Source of the DNA: Thalassobaculum fulvum
Lineage (GTDB): Bacteria; Pseudomonadota; Alphaproteobacteria; Thalassobaculales; Thalassobaculaceae
Assembly: GCF_014652915.1 (NCBI RefSeq)
Contig: NZ_BMZS01000017.1
Span: forward strand, 1-64,000
Direction: 5' to 3'
Length of the DNA: 64,000 bases
A model generated the notes under the pieces. The model saw nothing but the letters and a program-made list of their open reading frames with translations. It ran no database searches and was not told the origin of the DNA. Shown piece by piece: positions 30,116-39,999 of the stretch. How positions within the stretch are numbered: position 1 is the first letter of the stretch; every line of letters begins with the position of its first letter. The translations under genes were made by a program, and so were the position numbers.

Positions 30116-30218
30116 CTATCGGGTCTGATGCGTTCGGAATTCAGAAGCGGCTGTCGGCCGCCGGTTTAGCGGGCGGGCGCCCGCAGGTCCATAAGGGCGA
30201 TGTGCAAAGGGCTTTGCG

Positions 30219-30800
30219 TCAGTCGTCGCCGGCGCCGGCGGACGCCTTCGACTTGCGCCTGGCCGGCTTCTTGCGGACCAGCGGCATCTGCAGGTCGGAG
30301 CCACGGGCGATCGCCACCACGCCGGTGCGCGAGACCTCGACGTCGCCGAGCGCCGCCATCAGGTCGACGAAGGCGTCGAGCTTGCCGGTGTCGCCGGTCA
30401 GCTCGAACACGAAGCTCTCGAGCGTGGAGTCGATGGCGCGCGCCCGGAAGGTATCGGCGATCCGCAGCGCCTCGATGCGCTGCTCGCCGACGTTGCGGAT
30501 CTTGACCAGCGCCAGCTCGCGGCTGACGTGCGGCCCCTCCAGCGTCAGGTCGTGGACGTCGTAGACCGGCACCAGGCGGGACAGCTGGGCCTTGATCTGC
30601 TCGATAACCATCGGCGTGCCCGAGGTGACGATGGTGATGCGCGAGCGCGCGTTCACCTCGTCGACCTCCGAGACCGTCAGGCTCTCGATATTGTAGCCGC
30701 GGCCGGAAAACAGCCCGATCACGCGGGCTAGGACGCCGGGCTCGTTGGCCACGAGCACGGCGATGGTATGCCGTTCGATCGGCATGTCGGTCTTTATCAC
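30219..30800 (-). CDS. ilvN: Acetolactate synthase small (regulatory) subunit
   Basis: The product has 193 residues from the GTG at 30800, which has GGGAG seven bases upstream; the ATG at 30785 would give 188. An ACT domain opens the protein (HTIAVLVANEPGVLARVIGLFSGRGYNIESL), and the C-terminal ALS_ss domain follows (LALVKIRNVGEQRIEALRIADTFRARAID). It activates the large subunit and gives feedback inhibition by valine. A basic tail (RKKPARRKSKA) extends beyond the usual end. It lies between ilvB and ilvC. The gene could equally be called ilvH. Confidence 0.94.
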   Translation of the reverse strand: MIKTDMPIERHTIAVLVANEPGVLARVIGLFSGRGYNIESLTVSEVDEVNARSRITIVTSGTPMVIEQIKAQLSRLVPVYDVHDLTLEGPHVSRELALVKIRNVGEQRIEALRIADTFRARAIDSTLESFVFELTGDTGKLDAFVDLMAALGDVEVSRTGVVAIARGSDLQMPLVRKKPARRKSKASAGAGDD

Positions 30801-30906
30801 CAGGTCTCTCCCGGGGCGCCGCACCGGATCGGGCGCGCCCTCGACAAATGGACGACAGGGGCGGCGACGGCCGGCTCCGCGTGGCGCGAACCGGCCGTCG
30901 ACCGGA

Positions 30907-32703
<1,797 letters not shown>

Positions 32704-32784
32704 CGTTCCGCTCCTTCTGCTGCGATCGGGCGTGCCGCCGTCGGTATCGGTTCGGGCGGGCCGGATCAGGGTTGAAGAAAGGCA

Positions 32785-32807
32785 CGGCGCGGGGGTGGCC
32801 CGCGCCG
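32785..32807 (-). terminator. miaA transcription terminator
   Basis: A 9-bp perfect stem (CGGCGCGGG with CCCGCGCCG) with a five-base loop lies 20 bases beyond the miaA stop. On the minus-strand transcript it is followed by GTGCCTTTCTTC, giving a short T-rich tail. It separates miaA from the ilv operon. Confidence 0.65.
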
Positions 32808-32826
32808 GCCGGCGGAACCTAGTCAG

Positions 32827-33783
32827 TCAGGACTCGGGCGTCAACACAAGTTCGCGAACTTTCGGAAAGATTTTCCCAAACCCGCTTTCCGAAAATTGCG
32901 CATCGACCTGCAGGTCGGACCGGAACTGATGCCGGAACCAGGTGCGTTGGCGCTTGGCATACTGCCGGGTGGCGGTGACGGCATCGCGGATCGCGTCCTC
33001 CAGGCCGGTCCGGCCCTCCAGGTACGCCCGGAGCTCCGGCACCCCGATCGCCTTCAGCGCCGGCAGCGACGGGTCCAGGCCGCGCCCGAGCAGCCGCGTC
33101 ACCTCGTCGACCGCGCCGTCCGCGACCATCGCCCGGAAACGCCGCTCCACCGCCTCGGCCGAGACCGGTCGCGGCGGCGACAGCAGCACGGTCCGGAACT
33201 GCAGACCCGGCGGCGGCACCGACGCCGCGGCCTGCCATTCGGACAGTGCCCGGCCGGTCGCCGTCGCCACCGACCAGGCGCGCTGCAGGCGCTGGCTGTC
33301 GCCGGCGAACAGCCGCTCGGCGGCCACCGGATCGAGCCTCCGGAGCTCCTCGCGAAACGCCTCCCCGCCGATCCGGCCATAACGCTCGGCGGCCTCGCGC
33401 GCCACCGCCTCGGGCACGGCGGGAATATCGGCGATGCCGTGCAGCAGCGCCCGCAGGTACAGGCCGGTGCCGCCGCACAGCACCGGCAGCCGCCGCTCTC
33501 GTCCGGCCACCGCGATCTCCGCGAGGGCCGCCGCGCGCCACCACGCGGCCGACCCGCGCTCGGCGGCGTCGAGCACGCCGTACAGCCGGTGCGGTACCCG
33601 TGCCTCGTCCGCCGGCGACGGCCGAGCCGTCAGGATCCGGAGGTCGCGGTAGACCTGCATGGAGTCGGCGTTGATCACCACGCCGCCCAGCGCCTCGGCC
33701 AGCAGCAGTGCCAGGGCCGACTTGCCGGAGGCGGTCGGGCCGGCGACGACGAGGACGGTCTGATGGACGCGCGCGCTGGACAT
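32827..33783 (-). CDS. miaA: tRNA dimethylallyltransferase MiaA
   Basis: The product has 318 residues from the ATG at 33783. Longer reading frames upstream run through serB and are not coding. The P-loop AGPTASGKS lies near the N terminus, followed by INADSMQVYRDLRILTARP (the DSMQVY motif) and GGTGLYLRALLHG; QYAKRQRTWFRHQ closes the enzyme. It adds the isopentenyl group to A37 of tRNAs that read UNN codons. It is divergent from serB with 31 bases between the starts, so the two promoters must overlap. A terminator follows. Confidence 0.94.
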   Translation of the reverse strand: MSSARVHQTVLVVAGPTASGKSALALLLAEALGGVVINADSMQVYRDLRILTARPSPADEARVPHRLYGVLDAAERGSAAWWRAAALAEIAVAGRERRLPVLCGGTGLYLRALLHGIADIPAVPEAVAREAAERYGRIGGEAFREELRRLDPVAAERLFAGDSQRLQRAWSVATATGRALSEWQAAASVPPPGLQFRTVLLSPPRPVSAEAVERRFRAMVADGAVDEVTRLLGRGLDPSLPALKAIGVPELRAYLEGRTGLEDAIRDAVTATRQYAKRQRTWFRHQFRSDLQVDAQFSESGFGKIFPKVRELVLTPES

Positions 33784-33814
33784 GCGGCCTGCCGCTACGC
33801 CATAAGGCGCCGCC

Positions 33815-34720
33815 ATGCAACATGTCCTCACGCTCACGACCGACCCGGTGGCCCGCGCGCTCGGCGCCGACCACGTCGCCATCGCCGCCGCGGCCCTGCG
33901 CCGGGCGGGCGCCTCCGTCGGCGAAACCGACTGGCTGGCGCCCGACATCGCCGTGGACCTGCCGTTCGACGGCATCGTGCCGTCAACCGCCCTGCCCCGG
34001 GTCCGCGACGCCCTGGCCGACCGGCCGGTCGACGTCAACGCCCAGGCGGCCGCCGGGCGCCGCAAGCAGGCGCTGATCGCCGACATGGACTCGACCATCA
34101 TCACCTCGGAATCGCTGGACGAGCTGGCGGAGTACGCCGGCCTCAAGGACGTGATCGCCGCGATCACCGCCCGCGCCATGCGCGGCGAGCTCGAGTTCGA
34201 GGCGGCGCTGACCGAGCGCGTGGCGATGCTGAAGGGCCTGCCGGAGTCGACGATCGACGGCGTCCTGGCCCGCATCGAGATCACCGCCGGCGCCGCCGCC
34301 CTGGTCGCCACCATGAAGGCCAACGGCGCCTACTGCGCCCTGGTGTCCGGCGGGTTCACCCCGATCACCGGTGCGATCCGCCGGCGGCTCGGCTTCGACG
34401 AGGACCGCGCCAACCGGCTGGAGATCGCCGACGGCGCCCTGACCGGGCAGGTCGTCCACCCGATCCTCGGGCGCGACGCCAAGCTGGCGGCCCTGCACGA
34501 AGTGACCGCCCGGCGCGGGGCCGGCCCGCGCGACGCGGTGGCGGTCGGCGACGGCGCCAACGACCTGGCGATGCTGCAGGCCGCCGGCATCGGCGTCGCC
34601 TTCCACGCCAAGCCGGCGGTTCGCGAGGCGGCGGCGTTCCGCATCGACCACGGCGACCTGACCGGCCTGCTGTATCTGCAAGGCTACCGCGCCGCCGACA
34701 TCGAGGCCGCGCTCGCCTGA
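33815..34720 (+). CDS. serB: Phosphoserine phosphatase
   Basis: The product has 301 residues. The N-terminal ~80 residues are an ACT-like regulatory region. The HAD phosphatase core begins with the nucleophile motif DMDST (Asp90 and Asp92), continues with SGGFTPITGAIR and ends with AVGDGANDLAMLQAAGIGVAFHAKP, the metal-binding motif. It makes serine from phosphoserine, the last step of the pathway. It is divergent from miaA, and 95 bases separate it from the radical SAM gene downstream. Confidence 0.94.
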   Translation: MQHVLTLTTDPVARALGADHVAIAAAALRRAGASVGETDWLAPDIAVDLPFDGIVPSTALPRVRDALADRPVDVNAQAAAGRRKQALIADMDSTIITSESLDELAEYAGLKDVIAAITARAMRGELEFEAALTERVAMLKGLPESTIDGVLARIEITAGAAALVATMKANGAYCALVSGGFTPITGAIRRRLGFDEDRANRLEIADGALTGQVVHPILGRDAKLAALHEVTARRGAGPRDAVAVGDGANDLAMLQAAGIGVAFHAKPAVREAAAFRIDHGDLTGLLYLQGYRAADIEAALA

Positions 34721-34740
34721 ACCGGCCAGGGCCCGCGGAT

Positions 34741-34754
34741 TTGATCCGCCTCAA
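34741..34754. promoter_or_regulatory. FNR/FixK-type binding site upstream of the radical SAM gene
   Basis: The sequence TTGATCCGCCTCAA matches the FNR consensus TTGAT-N4-ATCAA at nine of ten defined positions. Its centre is 34747.5. A TAGTTT hexamer at 34777-34782 fits a -10 element exactly where a class II FNR promoter (site at -41.5) would need it, giving a start near 34789. The ATG follows at 34816. Confidence 0.6.
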
Positions 34755-34815
34755 ATCCACCGCCCGCGGATCAGCCTAGTTTCCCCGGATCGAGACACCG
34801 CCTCCGGGGGCAAGC

Positions 34816-35772
34816 ATGACGATCACCGAGCGGATCGACGCCGTCACGGGCATCCCGCCGTCGCACCGGACCGCGTCGCCGCCGGCGCCGCGCTCCGTCA
34901 AGATCGAGCTGACGGCCCGCTGCAACCTCGCCTGCTCGTTCTGCGCGCGCTCGATGATGCTGCGACGCCAGACCGACATGGACCGGGCGCTCTACGAACG
35001 CCTGGCCGTCGAGATGCGGGAGGCCGGGGTCGAGGAGCTGGGGCTGTTCTATCTCGGCGAGAGCTTCCTGCTGCCCTGGCTGCCGGAGGCGGTCGGGTTC
35101 GCCAAGACCGTCGCCGGCTACCCTTATGTGTTCCTGACCACCAACGGCACCGTGGCGACCCCGATCCGGGTCGATGCCTGCATCCGGGCCGGGCTCGACA
35201 GCCTGAAGTTCTCGCTCAACTACGCCGACGCCGGGCAGTTCGAGGAGATCGCGCGGGTCAAGGGCCGGCTGTTCCAGGACATCGAGAGCAACATGCGGGC
35301 CGCCCGCACGATCCGCGACCGGGTCGAGCACGAGACCGGGCACCGGTGCGGGCTCTATGCCAGCTACATCGAGTACGACGGCGACCAGGGCCGGCGCATG
35401 GCGGAGACCATCGAGCGCATCGCGCCGCTGGTCGACGAGGTCTATGCCCTGCCGCTGTACAGCCAGGCCAGCCTGGTGACCGACGACGAGGTCGGCCGCG
35501 GCTGGACCCCGACCGCCGGGAACCGGGGGCGGGCCGGCGCCCTGCGCGAGCCGCTGCCATGCTGGTCGGTGTTCACCGAGGGCCACGTCACCTGGGACGG
35601 CCGCCTGTCCGCCTGCTGCTTCGACCATGACGGCCGGTTCCATATGGGGGACCTGACCGCGGCCTCGTTCCTGGAGTGCTGGCAGTCGCCGGCGTTCCAG
35701 GCGCTGCGCGAGGCGCATCTGCGGCGCGACGTGCGGGGAACCGCCTGCGAGACCTGCGTGGCCGTGGCCTGA
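34816..35772 (+). CDS. Radical SAM protein with C-terminal SPASM-like cysteines
   Basis: The product has 318 residues. The radical SAM signature is CNLACSFC, Cys36-x3-Cys40-x2-Cys43, which binds the 4Fe-4S cluster that splits S-adenosylmethionine. The (beta/alpha) barrel runs to about residue 215. The C-terminal part has cysteines in PCWSVFTEGHVTWDGRLSAC, CFDHDG and TACETCV. This is a SPASM/twitch-type arrangement that would hold an auxiliary cluster. Members act on peptides, sugars or cofactors; nothing nearby encodes a recognisable substrate. No partner gene is co-transcribed, and the only clue is the FNR-type site upstream, which suggests use under low oxygen. The specific reaction is unknown. 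Confidence 0.85.
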   Translation: MTITERIDAVTGIPPSHRTASPPAPRSVKIELTARCNLACSFCARSMMLRRQTDMDRALYERLAVEMREAGVEELGLFYLGESFLLPWLPEAVGFAKTVAGYPYVFLTTNGTVATPIRVDACIRAGLDSLKFSLNYADAGQFEEIARVKGRLFQDIESNMRAARTIRDRVEHETGHRCGLYASYIEYDGDQGRRMAETIERIAPLVDEVYALPLYSQASLVTDDEVGRGWTPTAGNRGRAGALREPLPCWSVFTEGHVTWDGRLSACCFDHDGRFHMGDLTAASFLECWQSPAFQALREAHLRRDVRGTACETCVAVA

Positions 35773-35776
35773 CGGC

Positions 35777-35796
35777 TGTTCCGGGATCCCGGAACA
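35777..35796 (+). terminator. Palindrome just after the radical SAM gene
   Basis: TGTTCCGGGATCCCGGAACA is a perfect 20-base palindrome five bases after the stop codon. It can form a hairpin in the transcript and may help end transcription. No T-run follows immediately. Confidence 0.4.
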
Positions 35797-35814
35797 CGGA
35801 TCCGAAAATGAGAA

Positions 35815-35840
35815 CGGCGCCGGTCCGAAGACCGGCGCCG
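35815..35840 (-). terminator. degP transcription terminator
   Basis: An 11-bp perfect stem (CGGCGCCGGTC with GACCGGCGCCG) is closed by a TTCG tetraloop on the minus-strand transcript and followed by TTCTCATTTTC. It lies 41 bases beyond the degP stop and ends the hflK-hflC-degP region. Confidence 0.75.
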
Positions 35841-35880
35841 CCTCGCACTCCGCAAGAGGGGCCTACGGGGGGCGGGGGGA

Positions 35881-37404
35881 TCAGCCCTTGTCTATACGGA
35901 GCGCAACGAAACGCATCTCACCCTGCCGGTCGATCAGCAACAGAACGGACTTGCGTCCCTTTTCCGTCGCGGCCTTCACACCGCGCGCCACGTCGTCCGG
36001 TGAGCGAACCTCGTCCTGGGCGACCTCGACGATCACGTCGCCGGGGCGCAGCCCCTTCTCGCCGGCGGTACCGGCCGGATCCACCTCGGTGACGACCACG
36101 CCTTCGACCTGATCGCCGATCGAATATTCCGCACGCAATTGCGGCGTGAGCGTGGCGAGTCCGAGGCCAAGGGAATCCACCCGTGCCTTCGCCCCGTCGG
36201 ACGCTGCCGAGCTCTGCTCGTCCTCCTGCTTGAGGCTGGCCTTCTCGGCCGCCTCCAGCTCGCCCAGCTTGGCGGTGACGTCGATCTGCCTGCCGTCACG
36301 CCAGACCTGGACGTTGACGGTCTTGCCGACCGCCGTCTCCGCGACGATACGGGGCAGCTCGCGCATCTCCGACACGTCCTGCCCGGCGAAGTTCAGGATC
36401 ACGTCGCCGGCCTGGATGCCGGCCGACTTGGCCGGGCCGTCGGGCGTCACGTCGGCCACCAAGGCGCCGCGCGCCCGGTCCAGCCCCAGCGACTCGGCGA
36501 TCTCGTCGGTCACCTGCTGGATCCGCACGCCGAGCCAGCCGCGCCGCGTCCGGCCGAACTCGCGCAGCTGCCCGACAACGTTCGAGGCCAGCTTCGAGGA
36601 AATCGCGAAGCCGATGCCGATCGACCCGCCGGACTGCGAGAAGATCGCGGTGTTGATGCCGATCACGTCGCCGTCGAGGTTGAACAGCGGGCCGCCGGAA
36701 TTGCCGCGGTTGATCGAGGCGTCGGTCTGGATGAAGTCGTCGTACGGTCCCTGGCCGATGTCGCGGCCGCGCGCCGACACGATGCCGGCGGTCACCGTAC
36801 CGCCGAGACCGAACGGGTTGCCGATCGCGACCACCCAGTCGCCGACCCGCAGCCCGTCGGAATTGCCGAACTTCACGAACGGCAGCTCGCGACCGCCGGG
36901 GTCGATCTTGAGAACCGCCACGTCGGTCTTGGTGTCGGTCCCGATCAGCTTGGCCGGGAACTCGGTATCGTCCGACAGCCGCACGGTGATCTCGTCGGCG
37001 TCGGCGATCACGTGGTTGTTGGTCACCACCAGACCGTCGGCGGAGATCAGGAAGCCGGAGCCGAGCGACTGGGCCCGGCGCGGGCGCTGCGGCTGATTGC
37101 CGCCGTTGCGGTCGAAGAAGTCCTTGAAGAACTCCTCGAACGGCGAGCCCGGCGGAAACTGCGGCATGTCCATGGTCGGGCCGCGGTCCTGCACGGTCTG
37201 GGTGGTCGCCACGTTGACGACCGCCGGCAGCAGCCGCTCCGCGAGATCGGCGAAGCTCTCCGGCGCCGACCGGGCGGCCGCCGGGGCCACCGCGGGGACG
37301 GCCAACGCCGCGGCCAGCATCACCGTCATGCCAAGGCGTACCACTGATCGCAGCATCGATCCGGGACCGGCCCCCTCGGCCGCGTTTCGAACCTGAACGG
37401 TCAT
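35881..37404 (-). CDS. degP: Periplasmic serine protease Do/DegP
   Basis: The product has 507 residues. The signal peptide ends near residue 45 (AAALAVPAVAPAAARS); an internal ATG at residue 17 may be the true start. The trypsin-like domain has the catalytic triad His in VVTNNHVIA, Asp in TKTDVAVLKI and Ser in RGNSGGPLFN. Two PDZ domains follow (RRGWLGVRIQQV and EYSIGDQVEGVVVTEVDP). It degrades misfolded proteins in the envelope. It lies downstream of hflK, hflC and the DUF2065 gene in the same direction, a common alphaproteobacterial order, with its own 166-base upstream gap and a strong terminator. Confidence 0.94.
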   Translation of the reverse strand: MTVQVRNAAEGAGPGSMLRSVVRLGMTVMLAAALAVPAVAPAAARSAPESFADLAERLLPAVVNVATTQTVQDRGPTMDMPQFPPGSPFEEFFKDFFDRNGGNQPQRPRRAQSLGSGFLISADGLVVTNNHVIADADEITVRLSDDTEFPAKLIGTDTKTDVAVLKIDPGGRELPFVKFGNSDGLRVGDWVVAIGNPFGLGGTVTAGIVSARGRDIGQGPYDDFIQTDASINRGNSGGPLFNLDGDVIGINTAIFSQSGGSIGIGFAISSKLASNVVGQLREFGRTRRGWLGVRIQQVTDEIAESLGLDRARGALVADVTPDGPAKSAGIQAGDVILNFAGQDVSEMRELPRIVAETAVGKTVNVQVWRDGRQIDVTAKLGELEAAEKASLKQEDEQSSAASDGAKARVDSLGLGLATLTPQLRAEYSIGDQVEGVVVTEVDPAGTAGEKGLRPGDVIVEVAQDEVRSPDDVARGVKAATEKGRKSVLLLIDRQGEMRFVALRIDKG

Positions 37405-37570
37405 CGGGTGTCTTCCTCTCCTCGACTCAGGACACGCGCGCGTCGTGTGTCGGATCTCTCAAACAAGGTGGTCATCCGGGACGGCCAGTCAACGCTGGCA
37501 CGGTCCCGGACACCGGACTGTGACAGGGTACCTCATTGGCCCCGGATTGCGGCGGCGATTTGGCGGACCT

Positions 37571-37756
37571 TCAGCCACGGATCAGCCAGACCGCGGCCAC
37601 CCCGACCGCGGCCGCCGCCAGCCCGGCGGCCCGCAGCGTCGAATCCGGCATCTGCATCGCGGCCTCCAGCGCCCGGCGCATGGCGGACGGGAAGGCCGCG
37701 TACAGAACCCCTTCGATCACCAGGACCAACGCCAGCGCCGTCAGCAGATCCGGCAC
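37571..37756 (-). CDS. DUF2065 small membrane protein
   Basis: The product has 61 residues with two hydrophobic helices: LLTALALVLVIEGVLYAAFP and LRAAGLAAAAVGVAAVWLIRG. The spacing and the position right after hflC match the DUF2065 family (YjeT in enteric bacteria). Function is unknown. The position suggests a link to the HflKC complex in the inner membrane. It starts 26 bases after hflC. Confidence 0.85.
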   Translation of the reverse strand: MPDLLTALALVLVIEGVLYAAFPSAMRRALEAAMQMPDSTLRAAGLAAAAVGVAAVWLIRG

Positions 37757-37782
37757 GGCCCCGCCCGCCTACCCGACCGCCC

Positions 37783-38679
37783 TTACTGGGTCGGCCGGGA
37801 CTGCGCGCCCGGGGTGCCCTTCACCGAGTTGAAGAACCGGAAGAAGTCGCTGTCCGGACTGAGCACCATCGTGGTCGAGCCGTCCTCGGTAATAGCGTTC
37901 CGATAGGCCTGCATCGAGCGGTAGAACGCGAAGAACTCGGGATCCTTGCCGAAGGCGTCGGCATAGATCTTGATCGCGTCGGCATCGCCCTGACCGCGCA
38001 GGGTCTCGGCCTGCTTCTGGGACTCGGCGACGATGATCACCCGCTGCTTGTCGGCATCGGCCCGGATCTTCTGGGCCTGCTCGAAGCCCTGGGCCCGGAA
38101 CTCCCTGGCCTCGCGCTCGCGCTCCGACTTCATGCGGCTGTAGATGTTCTCTCGGGTCTCGTCGGGATAGTCGGCGCGCCGGATCCTGACCTCGATGATC
38201 TCGATGCCCAGCCGTTGTGCCGGTCCGTTAACCTCGGAGCGGATGTCGGCCATGATCCCGACGCGCTTCTCGGACAGGATGTTGAACAGGGTCTGGCTAC
38301 CCAGCACCCGGCGCAGCGACGAGTTGATGATCGCCGACAACCGTGCCCGGGCCTCGCGCTCGGTGCGCACCGCCTGGAAGAACAGCAGCGGGTCGACGAT
38401 TCGATAGCGGGCGTAGCTGTCGACGTCGAGGCGCTTCTGATCGGACAGGATGACCTGCTGCTTCGGCGGATCGACATCGAGCGCCCGGCGCTCGTAGTAC
38501 ACCGCGTCCTCGATGAACGGGAACTTGACGTTCAGCCCGGGCTCCTGGATCTGCCGCTTGTACTCGCCGAACCGCAGGACCAGCGTCTGCTGGGTCTGCG
38601 ACACGACGAACAGCGAGTTGACCGCGAGGACGCCGAGCAGGATGACGGCAACGCCGACGATGGCAAGCGTACGGTTCAT
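37783..38679 (-). CDS. hflC: FtsH protease regulator HflC
   Basis: The product has 298 residues. A single N-terminal membrane helix (TLAIVGVAVILLGVLAVNSLFVV) precedes an SPFH/prohibitin domain (QQTLVLRFGEYKRQIQEPGLNVKFPF) and a charged helical region (SEREREAREFRAQGFEQAQKIRADADKQR). With HflK it forms a large cage around FtsH at the inner membrane. Its ATG overlaps the hflK stop (TGATG). Confidence 0.95.
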   Translation of the reverse strand: MNRTLAIVGVAVILLGVLAVNSLFVVSQTQQTLVLRFGEYKRQIQEPGLNVKFPFIEDAVYYERRALDVDPPKQQVILSDQKRLDVDSYARYRIVDPLLFFQAVRTEREARARLSAIINSSLRRVLGSQTLFNILSEKRVGIMADIRSEVNGPAQRLGIEIIEVRIRRADYPDETRENIYSRMKSEREREAREFRAQGFEQAQKIRADADKQRVIIVAESQKQAETLRGQGDADAIKIYADAFGKDPEFFAFYRSMQAYRNAITEDGSTTMVLSPDSDFFRFFNSVKGTPGAQSRPTQ

Positions 38680-39842
38680 CAGTTGCCCCCCTGCTGAGTC
38701 GTACGGGCGGCGCCCGTCGCCGGCCTGTTCAGCCGCTTCTGGATCTCCGGCAGCGGCAGGTAAGGCACGACGCCGCCACCGCTGGCGCTGTCATCGATGA
38801 TCACCTTGTTCACGTTCCTCATCACCTCCTCGAGCGTCTCGAGGTAGATGCGCTGGGTCGTGACGTCTTTGGACTGCGTGTAGGCCTGATAGACCGAGTC
38901 GAAGCGGTTGCCGTCACCCTGCGCGCGGTTCACGACCTCCTGGCGGTAGGCGTCTGCCTCCTCGACGATCTGTGCCGCCTCGCCTCGGGCCCGCGGCACC
39001 ACGTCGTTGCGGTAGGCCTCGGCCTCGTTCTTCATGCGCTCGAGGTCCTGCTTCGCGCGCGTGACTTCGTTGAACGCGTCGATCACCTGACTCGGCGGAT
39101 CGACCTCCAGCAACTGCACCTGGCGGATCTCGATGCCGGCACCGTACTCGTCGACCAGCCGCTGCAGCTGGATCTGCGCCTCGCTCTCGATCGGGCCGCG
39201 CCGGTCGGTCAGGGCGTCCTGAATGCGGGTGCCGCCGATGATATCGCGCATCACCGCCTCGGAGGCGACCTTCACGGTCTGATCGGGATCGCGCAGGGTG
39301 AACAGGTACTTGGCGGCATCGGCAATGCGCCAGAACACCACGAAGTCGATGTCGATAAGGTTCTCGTCACCGGTGATCATCTGGCTTTCTTCCGGGACGT
39401 CGCGGCTCGACGAAGACCGTGCAGAGCCGTCGCCGCTCGACCGGAAGCCGATCTCGATGCGGTTCTCCAGCGTCACGTTCGGCAGGTAGACGTTGCCGAT
39501 CGGCGACGGCCAGTTCCAGTGCAGCCCCGGCTCGGTCGGCACGCCGGTGAAGCGCCCGAACACCAGCTCGATGCCCTGCTGGTTCGGTTGCACCCGGTAG
39601 AAGCCGTTGACGGCCCAGACCCCGAGCAGCACGGCGATGCCCAGGACGATGAGCTTGGGGCCGCCGAAGCCGCCGGGAATCATGCCCCGGAAGCGTTGCT
39701 GGCCACGCCGCAGCATGTCCTCGATGTCCTTGGGATTGGGGCCGCCACCGGGGCGCCCCCAGGGCGAATTGCCACGTCCACCGCCGGACCCGCCGCCCCC
39801 CCAGGGCCCCTGTCCGCCGCCGCCCTGATCGCTCCACGGCAT
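38679..39842 (-). CDS. hflK: FtsH protease regulator HflK
   Basis: The product has 387 residues. A Gly/Pro-rich cytoplasmic N terminus (residues 1-55) comes before the membrane helix (LIVLGIAVLLGVWAVNGFY), the SPFH domain (RVQPNQQGIELVFGRFTGVPTEPGLHWNWPSPI) and the long helical segment (DLERMKNEAEAYRNDVVPRARGEAAQIVEEADAY). It pairs with HflC to control FtsH. It is the first gene of the hflK-hflC-DUF2065 unit and is divergent from mrp. Confidence 0.95.
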   Translation of the reverse strand: MPWSDQGGGGQGPWGGGGSGGGRGNSPWGRPGGGPNPKDIEDMLRRGQQRFRGMIPGGFGGPKLIVLGIAVLLGVWAVNGFYRVQPNQQGIELVFGRFTGVPTEPGLHWNWPSPIGNVYLPNVTLENRIEIGFRSSGDGSARSSSSRDVPEESQMITGDENLIDIDFVVFWRIADAAKYLFTLRDPDQTVKVASEAVMRDIIGGTRIQDALTDRRGPIESEAQIQLQRLVDEYGAGIEIRQVQLLEVDPPSQVIDAFNEVTRAKQDLERMKNEAEAYRNDVVPRARGEAAQIVEEADAYRQEVVNRAQGDGNRFDSVYQAYTQSKDVTTQRIYLETLEEVMRNVNKVIIDDSASGGGVVPYLPLPEIQKRLNRPATGAARTTQQGGN

Positions 39843-39999
39843 ATTGTTATCCTTTCATCCTCACCCAGGCCGTCGGGCGGCTTAGCATGCGCACCTCGCG
39901 TTGCAAAGCAGACCCCGAGGCTCTATGTCCCCGCTGGTTGGGGGTTGATCGTCCCCCGTCGTGGACGGGGATATCGTCGAATTCGCGGGGATTTCAAGA

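Noticed and set aside
33784-34323. Extended miaA frame reading through serB
   Set aside because: It overlaps serB on the other strand and the extra residues have no likeness to MiaA.
37405-37570. TTGACT as a -35 element for degP
   Set aside because: No acceptable -10 hexamer lies 16-18 bases away.
39843-39999. Possible small RNA gene between hflK and mrp
   Set aside because: I could not fold a cloverleaf or other known RNA here; it is a divergent promoter gap.
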